DNA of 8,940 nucleotides. It comes from AWTP1-13 sp036280295. GTDB lineage: Bacteria; Pseudomonadota; Alphaproteobacteria; Rhizobiales; Hyphomicrobiaceae. The position numbers were made by a program, and so were the translations under genes. Below the pieces are notes generated by a model that was not told where the DNA came from, made no database searches, and saw only the letters and a list, made by a program, of their open reading frames with translations. Shown piece after piece: positions 1 to 5,690 of this stretch. The DNA is taken from the NCBI GenBank assembly GCA_036280295.1, contig DASURA010000125.1, forward strand, positions 1 to 8,940. Direction: 5' to 3'. Within the stretch, counting starts at the first letter, position 1. Every line of letters begins with the position of its first letter.

Positions 1-1
1 C

Positions 2-1420
2 GAGGCGATCGTGGCCGACCTGAAGCGGCTGGTGCCGCCGGGGACCATCATCTCCGACGAGGAGGGTCGCCGCGCCTACGAGACCGACGCGCTGACCGCC
101 TACCGGCGCATGCCGCTGGCGGTGGCGCTGCCGGAATCCACTGAGCAGGTATCGGCGCTGCTGCGCTACTGCTACCGTAACGACATCAAGGTGGTGGCGC
201 GCGGCGCCGGCACCTCGCTGTCGGGTGGCGCGCTGCCGGCCGAGGACGCGCTGGTGATCGGCGTCTCGCGCATGCACCGCGTGCTCGACATCGACACCTT
301 GAACCGCACCGCCCGCGTCCAGACCGGCATCACCAACCTCGGCATCTCCGACGCCGTCAAGCCGCTCGGCTTCTTCTACGCGCCCGATCCGTCGAGCCAG
401 CTTGCCTGCACGCTGGCGGGCAACATCGGCATGAACTCGGGCGGCGCGCACTGCCTGAAATACGGCGTCACCACCAACAACGTGCTCGGGTTGCGCATGG
501 TGCTGATGGACGGCGAGATCGTCGACATCGGCGGTGCCCATCTCGATGCGGCGGGCTACGACCTTATGGGGCTGATCGTCGGCTCCGAGGGACAATTCGG
601 CATCGTCACCGAGGCGACGGTGCGCATCCTGCGCTCGCCCGAGGCGGCGCGGCCGATGCTGCTGGGCTTCGGTTCCAGCGAGGCGGCCGGCAACTGCGTC
701 GCCGCAATCATCAGCGCCGGCATCATCCCGGTCGCCATCGAGTACATGGACAAGCCCGCGATCCAGGTGTGCGAGGCATTCGCCAAGGCCGGCTATCCGA
801 CCGACGTGGAGGCGCTGCTGATCGTCGAGGTGGAGGGCTCCAACGAGGAGATCGCCGACCTTCTGGCTGCCATCTCCGACATCGCCAAGCGCTTCCGGCC
901 GAGCGCGCTGCGCATCAGCCAGAGCCCGGAGCAGAGCGCGGCGATCTGGAAGGGGCGCAAGTCCGCCTTCGGCGCCGTCGGCCGCATCGCCGACTACTAC
1001 TGCATGGACGGCACCATTCCGCTCGGGCGGCTGGGGGAGGTGCTGGTGAAGATCTCGGAGATCTGCGACCGATACGGCCTCCGCGTCGCCAACATCTTCC
1101 ACGCCGGCGACGGCAACCTGCATCCGCTGATCCTCTACGACGCCAACGATCCGGCCCAGGCGGAGAAGGCGGAGGAGGCGGGCGCCGACATCCTCAAGCT
1201 GTGCGTCGAGGTGGGCGGCTGCCTCACCGGCGAGCACGGCGTCGGCATCGAGAAGCGCGATCTGATGCGGGTGCAGTTCACCAAGACCGATCTCGGCCTC
1301 CAGATGCGCCTCAAGACCGTGTTCGATCCGAAGTGGCTCCTGAATCCCGCCAAGGTGTTCCCGCTCGACGGCCGCGAGGTCGCGCAGGATCCAGCCCTCG
1401 TCCGCAGCGCGGCGGCGTGA
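2..1420 (+). CDS. glcD: Glycolate oxidase FAD-linked subunit GlcD (5' end outside window)
   Basis: This is the catalytic flavoprotein subunit of glycolate oxidase, which oxidises glycolate to glyoxylate together with GlcE and GlcF. Counting from the GTG at 11, residues 61-76 (VVARGAGTSLSGGALP) form the FAD-binding loop of the FAD_binding_4 (PCMH) domain. Residues 123-154 (YAPDPSSQ, then HCLKYGVT) continue that domain. The C-terminal FAD-oxidase domain carries YYCMDGTIP (329-337), HAGDGNLHP (364-372), GEHG (407-410) and the family ending FDPKWLLNP (438-446). All of these match Escherichia coli GlcD as I remember it. The frame stays open to the left edge, and E. coli GlcD has roughly 20 more N-terminal residues, so the true start is probably upstream and the GTG at 11 internal. 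The stop is 7 nt before glcE, so the two are co-transcribed. A D-lactate dehydrogenase of the same superfamily is the main alternative, but the adjacent glcE argues for glycolate oxidase. Confidence 0.93.
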   Translation, partial: EAIVADLKRLVPPGTIISDEEGRRAYETDALTAYRRMPLAVALPESTEQVSALLRYCYRNDIKVVARGAGTSLSGGALPAEDALVIGVSRMHRVLDIDTLNRTARVQTGITNLGISDAVKPLGFFYAPDPSSQLACTLAGNIGMNSGGAHCLKYGVTTNNVLGLRMVLMDGEIVDIGGAHLDAAGYDLMGLIVGSEGQFGIVTEATVRILRSPEAARPMLLGFGSSEAAGNCVAAIISAGIIPVAIEYMDKPAIQVCEAFAKAGYPTDVEALLIVEVEGSNEEIADLLAAISDIAKRFRPSALRISQSPEQSAAIWKGRKSAFGAVGRIADYYCMDGTIPLGRLGEVLVKISEICDRYGLRVANIFHAGDGNLHPLILYDANDPAQAEKAEEAGADILKLCVEVGGCLTGEHGVGIEKRDLMRVQFTKTDLGLQMRLKTVFDPKWLLNPAKVFPLDGREVAQDPALVRSAAA

Positions 1421-1427
1421 GGTCGCC

Positions 1428-2654
1428 GTGGCTGTATCCTCTCAGATGCGTCCCATCGACGAGCGCGAGCTTGCCCGCGTGCTGTTGGAGGCGAGCCTGG
1501 CCCCTACGCCGGTGGAGGTGATGGGCGCCGGCAGTAAGCAGGGCATCGGGCGGCCGATGCACACCGCCACCAGCGTCTCTTCCAAGGCCATGCGCGGCAT
1601 CACCCTGTACGAACCGAACGAGATGGTGATGTCGGCCCGCACCGGCACCCCGCTCACGCAGGTGGAGACGGCGCTCGCCGAGCGCGGCCAGATGCTGGCA
1701 TTCGAGCCCGTCGACTACGGGCCGATGCTCGGCGGCCAGGGTGGCCAGGCCACCATCGGCGGCGTGTTTGCCGCCAACGTCTCCGGCGCCCGCCGGGTGG
1801 CCATCGGCGCGGCGCGCGATCACCTCCTGGGCCTGCGCGGCGTCACCGGGCGTGGCGAGATCTTCAAGTCCGGCGGCCGGGTGATGAAGAACGTCACCGG
1901 CTATGACCTGTGCCGCGGTCTCGCCGGCAGCTGGGGCACGCTGGCCGTGCTCAGCGAGGTCACCTTCAAGGTGCTGCCGACGCCGGAGGACATCGGCACC
2001 TTGCTGCTGTTCGATCTGCCGGACGACCTTGCCGTGGAGGCGCTGTGCACGGCCATCGCCAGCCCGTTCGAGGTATCCGGCGCGGTGCACCTGCAGGCAC
2101 CGCTGGCGGCGCGCCTTGAGCATCCGGGGCTGCGCACCATGGGACAATCGGTGACGGCGCTCAGGATCGAAAGCTTCGCCAAGTCAGTGGCCTACCGCAA
2201 GGGCCGGCTGAAGGATCTGCTCAAGGCCTATGGCACCATCCACGACTTCGAGCGTGGCGCCTCGATGTTCCTGTGGGACGAGCTCCGCCGCCTCTCGGTG
2301 CTGCAGGGCAGCGACGCGCCGGTCTGGCGGATCTCCACACAGCCGACGGCTGGCCCGAAGGTGGTGGCGGCGATCTCGGCGTTCATGGAGTGCCGCGCGT
2401 TCTACGACTGGTCCGGGGGTCTGGTCTGGGCCGAGGTGCTGCCGACGACCGACGCCGGTGCCGCCGACGTGCGGCGCGTCATCGCCACCTGCGGCGGCCA
2501 TGCCACCCTTGTGCGCGCCGAGCCGCACGTGCGCACCGCTGTTGACGTGTTCCAGCCGCTGGAGACAGGGCTCGACAGGCTCTCGCGCCGGCTGAAGGAA
2601 ACGTTCGACCCGGCCGGCATCCTCAATCCGGGGCGGATGTACGAGGGGATGTAG
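1428..2654 (+). CDS. glcE: Glycolate oxidase FAD-binding subunit GlcE
   Basis: This is the second flavin-fold subunit of glycolate oxidase, required for activity with GlcD and GlcF. Visible family features are MGAGSKQGIGRP (32-43), an FAD-loop region poorer in glycine than in GlcD, then ARTGTPL (70-76), the block VMKNVTGYDL (152-161), GSWGTLAVLSEVTFKVLP (167-184), GGHATLVRAEP (356-366) and the ending FDPAGILNPGRMY (393-405). The MKNV-GYDL, GGHAT and NPGRMY blocks match E. coli GlcE. At 408 residues it is longer than the E. coli protein (about 350). The GTG start at 1428 is preceded by GAGG at 1419-1422, which overlaps the glcD stop and lies 5 nt away, a translationally coupled arrangement. 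The ATG at 1446 is a possible alternative start. glcF normally follows in this operon but does not here; a convergent gene lies downstream. Confidence 0.93.
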   Translation: MAVSSQMRPIDERELARVLLEASLAPTPVEVMGAGSKQGIGRPMHTATSVSSKAMRGITLYEPNEMVMSARTGTPLTQVETALAERGQMLAFEPVDYGPMLGGQGGQATIGGVFAANVSGARRVAIGAARDHLLGLRGVTGRGEIFKSGGRVMKNVTGYDLCRGLAGSWGTLAVLSEVTFKVLPTPEDIGTLLLFDLPDDLAVEALCTAIASPFEVSGAVHLQAPLAARLEHPGLRTMGQSVTALRIESFAKSVAYRKGRLKDLLKAYGTIHDFERGASMFLWDELRRLSVLQGSDAPVWRISTQPTAGPKVVAAISAFMECRAFYDWSGGLVWAEVLPTTDAGAADVRRVIATCGGHATLVRAEPHVRTAVDVFQPLETGLDRLSRRLKETFDPAGILNPGRMYEGM

Positions 2655-2673
2655 GCGGCGACAGCAATTCCCT

Positions 2674-2704
2674 GTCATGCCGTGCCCTTGTCCCCGGCAT
2701 CCAC
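2674..2704. repeat. Degenerate intergenic inverted repeat (GTCATGCC ... GGCATCCAC)
   Basis: The stretch starts GTCATGCC and ends GGCATCCAC, with inverted arms ATGCCG (2677-2682) and CGGCAT (2695-2700) around a C-rich centre. From memory, alphaproteobacterial genomes often carry a dispersed intergenic repeat of the form GTCATGCCCGGG...CCCGGGCATCCA, and this looks like a decayed copy with a mutated inner stem. It lies 19 nt after the glcE stop. It may act as a weak transcript-end structure or have no function. The family assignment rests on recollection, not on a search. Confidence 0.5.
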
Positions 2705-2736
2705 CTGATCGATGACTTCGGCGCTCGCGATGCGGC

Positions 2737-2763
2737 TGACCCCGGCAACAAGTGCCGGGGTCA
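2737..2763. repeat. Perfect 11-bp inverted repeat (stem-loop) in convergent spacer
   Basis: The arms TGACCCCGGCA (2737-2747) and TGCCGGGGTCA (2753-2763) are exact reverse complements separated by a 5-nt loop (ACAAG). The stem is very GC-rich and would be stable in RNA from either strand. It lacks a following T-run, so it is not a classical intrinsic terminator. Its position 82 nt after glcE, between convergent genes, suggests transcript-end stabilisation or termination in both directions. It may also be part of the same repeat element as the flanking structures. Confidence 0.7.
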
Positions 2764-2816
2764 CACTGAAGTGAGCATGGTGCGCAACACCGCCGCAATT
2801 GTCAGCATGCGCGCTT

Positions 2817-2842
2817 GCCTCTCCCCGCAAGCGGGGAGAGGC
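2817..2842. terminator. Perfect 12-bp hairpin between convergent genes, candidate bidirectional terminator/REP-like repeat
   Basis: The arms GCCTCTCCCCGC (2817-2828) and GCGGGGAGAGGC (2831-2842) are exact reverse complements with only AA between them, so the outermost inner pair would open to give a 4-nt loop. It begins 13 nt beyond the stop of the minus-strand binding-protein gene and also lies downstream of glcE, a natural place for a shared terminator. No T-run follows on either strand. From memory, the CTCTCCCCGC...GCGGGGAGAG motif is a very common dispersed intergenic hairpin in Bradyrhizobium-like genomes. It may therefore be a REP-type repeat that also serves as a transcript end. Confidence 0.6.
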
Positions 2843-2855
2843 GGCGTCGTGGCAA

Positions 2856-4103
2856 TTAGCCGCCGACCTTGCAGCCCGACTGCTCAAGCGTGAAGAAAGC
2901 CTTCTCGCCAGGGATGGTGGCGAGCAGCTTGTAGTAGTCCCACGGCCCCTTGGACTCAGCTGGCGACTTGACCTGGAACAGGTACATGTCGTGCACGAAG
3001 CGACCGTTGGCGAGCACCTTGCCGGTGGCGAAATCATCGTCCACGGGGGTCTCGCGGATCTTCTTGGCAACCGCATCGGCGTCCTTGGTGCCGGCTGCCT
3101 TCACCGCCTTGAGGTAGGTGAGGACCGAGGAGTAGGTGCCGGCTTGGATCATGTTCGGCGGCCGGCCGGTGCGCGCCTGGAACTTCTTGGCGAAGCGGCG
3201 GCTGCGGTCATTGAGATCCCAGTAGTAGCCCTCGGTCAGCACCATGCCTTGTGCCGCCTGCAGGCCGAGCCCGTGCACCTCGGCCAGCGTGACCAGCATG
3301 CCGGCCAGCCGTTGCCCGCCGGCGACGATGCCGAACTCGGCGGCCTGCTTGACGGAGTTGATGGTATCAACGCCGGCGTTGGCGAGACCGATGATCTTGG
3401 CCTTCGAGGATTGCGCCTGCAGCAGGAACGAGGAGAAGTCCTGCACGCTCAGCGGATGCCGCACGGCGCCCAGCACCTTGCCGCCGGATTCCTTTACGAT
3501 ATCTCCGGTGTCCTTCTCCAGCTGATGGCCGAAGGCGTAGTCGGCGGTGATGAAGTACCAGGTATCGCCGCCCGTGTGCACGACCTGGCCGCCGGTGCCG
3601 ACCGCCAGCGAGCGGGTGTCGTAGGCCCAGTGGAAGCCGTAGGGCGAGCAGCTGTCGCCGGTGAGGCGTGCCGTGGCAGCGCCCACCACGAAGTTGATCT
3701 TCTTCTTGTCCTTGGTGAGCGCCTGCACCGCCAGCGCCACCGACGAGGTGGTGAGCTCGGTGATCATGTCGACGCCGTCGACATCGTACCACTGGCGCGC
3801 GATGCTGGAGGCCAGGTCGGGCTTGTTCTGGTGGTCTGCGGTGACGAGTTCCACCTTCGTGGCGCCGAGCTGCGGCTGCATCTCCTCGATGGCGATCTTG
3901 GCGGCCTCAACCGACCATTTGCCGCCGAAGTCCGCATAGACGCCGGACTGGTCGTTGAGCACGCCGATCTTGACGCTGGTCGGGGGCTCGGCAGCCGCGG
4001 GAGCCGACTGGGCAGCAGCGAGCCCGATGGCCAGAAGTCCTGCCATGACAGGTCTTGATGAGAGCAATGCCGCTGCCCTCCATTTGGAAGCGAGGCGCAC
4101 CAT
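2856..4103 (-). CDS. ABC transporter substrate-binding protein, branched-chain amino acid/aromatic-acid type (Peripla_BP_6)
   Basis: This periplasmic solute receptor is predicted to hand a small organic ligand to an ABC importer. With the start at 4103 it has 415 residues: a basic N-terminus, a hydrophobic core (about 19-31) and a signal-peptidase site after APAAA (34-38). The mature part opens with VKIGVLNDQSGVYADFGG (44-61), the standard first strand and binding loop of type I periplasmic receptors. Further family blocks are CSPYGFHWAYDT (152-163), FITADYAFGH (184-193), DFSSFLLQAQ (222-231) and WDLNDRSRRFAKKF (295-308). Cys152 and Cys411 are the only cysteines of the mature protein and could form a disulfide. 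Related Rhodopseudomonas receptors bind aromatic or other carboxylates, but the ligand here cannot be read from sequence. An upstream in-frame ATG at 4232 would add 43 Pro/Arg-rich residues and bury the signal peptide, so I reject it. No permease or ATPase gene is adjacent. Confidence 0.9.
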   Translation of the reverse strand: MVRLASKWRAAALLSSRPVMAGLLAIGLAAAQSAPAAAEPPTSVKIGVLNDQSGVYADFGGKWSVEAAKIAIEEMQPQLGATKVELVTADHQNKPDLASSIARQWYDVDGVDMITELTTSSVALAVQALTKDKKKINFVVGAATARLTGDSCSPYGFHWAYDTRSLAVGTGGQVVHTGGDTWYFITADYAFGHQLEKDTGDIVKESGGKVLGAVRHPLSVQDFSSFLLQAQSSKAKIIGLANAGVDTINSVKQAAEFGIVAGGQRLAGMLVTLAEVHGLGLQAAQGMVLTEGYYWDLNDRSRRFAKKFQARTGRPPNMIQAGTYSSVLTYLKAVKAAGTKDADAVAKKIRETPVDDDFATGKVLANGRFVHDMYLFQVKSPAESKGPWDYYKLLATIPGEKAFFTLEQSGCKVGG

Positions 4104-4110
4104 TCGGGTT

Positions 4111-4117
4111 TCTCCCT
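4111..4117 (-). promoter_or_regulatory. Ribosome binding site fixing the start of the binding-protein gene
   Basis: On the minus strand AGGGAGA lies 7 nt before the ATG at 4103-4101. This good Shine-Dalgarno match, together with the signal peptide that begins right after that ATG, decides for this start over the longer in-frame start at 4232. Confidence 0.75.
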
Positions 4118-4372
4118 GTTCGATCACGATGATCATGTTGGGGTTGCAAGGTTCTCTGGCCACAGCCTGTCCGCGCAGGGGTGCTGGGTCCGGGCCGGGC
4201 GCTGCCCATGGGGCAGGCGGGCGCGGCGGCACGCTAGCAGTTGCGATCGGGTCACGTCGATGGAATATGTTGCTATGCAGGAATGTCGTGGCCGCAGGCC
4301 CGTCGCGCTGAGGCTCTCACCTGAGGCAGCGAGCGACAGCCGGATGCAATCGCAACGGCACTTGGAACGGCG

Positions 4373-4400
4373 CAAAGGGGTCATTGTGTCAGCCCCTTTG
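4373..4400. repeat. 8-bp inverted repeat with 12-nt loop upstream of RND operon
   Basis: CAAAGGGG (4373-4380) and CCCCTTTG (4393-4400) are exact reverse complements separated by 12 nt. The centre-to-centre distance is 20 bp, close to two helical turns, which would suit binding by a dimeric regulator to one face of the DNA. It could instead form an RNA stem-loop in a leader transcript. It ends 144 nt before the adaptor start. The role is inferred. Confidence 0.5.
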
Positions 4401-4481
4401 GGTAAGCGGGAAGCCCTCGTCGGCAGCAACGCGGCCCGGTCTGGCAAGTAACATGCGGTATCGGAAGCGTCACTGATCGAC

Positions 4482-4497
4482 GGATTCGCGCGAAGCC
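4482..4497. promoter_or_regulatory. 16-bp near-perfect palindrome, candidate operator of the efflux operon
   Basis: GGATTCGCGCGAAGCC is symmetric except for one position in each half: the core TTCGCGCGAA (4485-4494) is a perfect 10-bp palindrome and the outer GG/CC pairs also match. It lies 47 nt upstream of the adaptor ATG, where a repressor such as a TetR- or MarR-family protein would commonly control an RND operon. No such regulator is encoded in the window, and GC-rich DNA produces CGCGCG palindromes by chance, so this remains a candidate. Confidence 0.4.
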
Positions 4498-4544
4498 GGG
4501 CGTCTAACGGCCCAAGGTGGAAAGCCGGAGGGGAGACGAGGAGC

Positions 4545-5687
4545 ATGCAACGCAGGAAGCTCGCGCTGGCGGGCGTGGCCCTCGCCGGCGCCATTGCGCT
4601 GGCCCTCGCCGTGCACGGCATGGCGGTCGCGCAGGCACCCGCGGCGGCCAAGGCCGACAAGACGAAAGTCGAGAAGCGCGGCAGCAAGCGCAGCGAGCGC
4701 GCCGTCGCGGTAGAGGCAGCGATCGCCCGCGGAGCCAGGACGACTACGGATATTCGCGCCATCGGCAGTCTGCGCTCCGACGAATCGGTGCAGATCGCCT
4801 CCGAGATCGCCGGGCTGATCGAGCAGATCAATTTCACCGAAGGCGGTATGGTGAACGCTGGCGACGTGCTGATCAAGCTCGACGACGACCTTGCCGAAGC
4901 CCAGGTGACGGACGCCAAGGCGCGCTACACGCTGGCCGCGGCCAACGACAAGCGCGCCAAGCAGCTGTCCGCCTCCGGCTTCGCCACCGAGAAGGCCTTC
5001 GACGAGGCGGCAACCAGGTTCGAGATCGCCCAGGCGACGCTGGCGCTGGAGCGCATGCGGCTTGCCAAGCACGTCATCAGGGCGCCGTTCTCCGGCGTAG
5101 TCGGCTTGCGCAAGGTCTCGCCCGGCAGCTTCGTCGCCGTCGGCACGCCGATCGTGAACCTCGAGAAGATCGACATGCTGAAGGTCGACTTCAAGCTGCC
5201 GGAGCAGTTCCTGTCCTCCGTCAGTGTCGGCCAGACGGTGGACATCCTGGTCGACGCCCATCCGGGGCGGACCTTTATCGGCGAGATCTATGCCATCGAT
5301 CCGCAGCTGGACGTGAACGGCCGGGCACTGGCCCTCAGGGCACGCCTGTCGAACGCTGACATGGCGCTGCGCCCGGGCCTGTTCGCCAGGGTGCTGGTAA
5401 AGGGCAAGCAGACACGGGAGGTGGTGCTGGCGCCGGAGAGTGCCATCGTTCCGCGCGGCGGCGAGAACTACGTCTTCCGCATCGATGCCGGCAAGGCGAT
5501 CGAGACCAAGGTCCAGATCGGTGAGCGGCACGGGGCAGAGATCGAGATCCTGGAGGGGGTGCTGCCCAACAGCCAGATCGTCACCGCCGGCCAGATCAGG
5601 CTGCGCAACGGCTCACCGGTTGACATCGTCGAGACCACGCCCGACCCGAAGGCCGCCAAGCCCGGCACCGACAAGGATCGCACCTGA
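4545..5687 (+). CDS. RND efflux periplasmic adaptor subunit (membrane fusion protein, HlyD/AcrA type)
   Basis: This adaptor bridges the inner-membrane RND pump and an outer-membrane channel. The 380-residue protein has an N-terminal signal or anchor (about 5-30, ending near AVAQAPAAA). It contains no cysteine, so it is not a lipoprotein like AcrA or MexA. The lipoyl/barrel-sandwich halves are about 82-113 (SEIAGLIEQINFTEGG...GDVLIKLDD) and about 177-206 (VIRAPFSGVVGLRKVSPG...TPIVNL). A short helical hairpin (about 114-175) lies between them, with a beta-barrel at about 208-286 and a membrane-proximal domain at about 290-362. The hairpin tip has R137, L141 and T148, fitting the R-x3-L-x6-S pattern that AcrA-type adaptors use to dock on TolC, with Ser replaced by Thr. 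The ATG at 4545 is preceded by GGAGGGGAG ending 9 nt upstream. The stop is 3 nt before the pump gene. Substrate cannot be told from sequence. Confidence 0.92.
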   Translation: MQRRKLALAGVALAGAIALALAVHGMAVAQAPAAAKADKTKVEKRGSKRSERAVAVEAAIARGARTTTDIRAIGSLRSDESVQIASEIAGLIEQINFTEGGMVNAGDVLIKLDDDLAEAQVTDAKARYTLAAANDKRAKQLSASGFATEKAFDEAATRFEIAQATLALERMRLAKHVIRAPFSGVVGLRKVSPGSFVAVGTPIVNLEKIDMLKVDFKLPEQFLSSVSVGQTVDILVDAHPGRTFIGEIYAIDPQLDVNGRALALRARLSNADMALRPGLFARVLVKGKQTREVVLAPESAIVPRGGENYVFRIDAGKAIETKVQIGERHGAEIEILEGVLPNSQIVTAGQIRLRNGSPVDIVETTPDPKAAKPGTDKDRT

Positions 5688-5690
5688 GCC

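Larger units (their letters stand above)
4104..4544. promoter_or_regulatory. Divergent control region between binding-protein gene and RND operon
   Basis: This 441-nt stretch holds no convincing gene and must contain promoters for both divergent units. On the left, GATCA (4122-4126) and TGATC (4130-4134) form a small inverted repeat, overlapping the 8-bp palindrome ATGATCAT (4129-4136), 19-33 nt upstream of the binding-protein start. On the right are the inverted repeat at 4373-4400 and the palindrome at 4482-4497, described separately. CTGAGGC occurs twice, at 4308 and 4321. A weak -10-like TAACAT sits at 4449-4454 without a clear -35 partner, so I cannot place either promoter with confidence. 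The efflux operon has a strong ribosome binding site, GGAGGGGAG at 4527-4535. No regulator gene lies in the window. Confidence 0.55.

Noticed and set aside
1311..2147. 278-residue minus-strand frame across the glcD/glcE junction
   Set aside because: It is antisense to two recognised genes, with Arg/His/Gly-rich shadow composition and no motif.
2799..4058. 419-residue open frame on the + strand opposite the binding-protein gene
   Set aside because: It is antisense to a clearly recognisable receptor gene, begins within the hairpin-containing spacer, has composition typical of a GC-rich shadow frame (rich in Gly, Ala, Leu, Arg and His), and shows no domain I recognise.
4260..4451. 63-residue frame in the divergent region (starts MEYVAMQECR)
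   Set aside because: It has no good ribosome binding site and no recognisable motif, and it covers the 4373-4400 inverted repeat; more likely noncoding control sequence.
4133..4918. 261-residue minus-strand frame spanning the divergent region and the adaptor 5' end
   Set aside because: It is Ser/Ala/Arg-rich without motifs, crosses the promoter region and antisense to the adaptor signal sequence, with no supporting family.
4470..5531. 353-residue minus-strand frame opposite the adaptor gene
   Set aside because: It overlaps the adaptor over nearly its whole length; the adaptor has clear family motifs, while this frame has none and reads like a GC-driven antisense frame.
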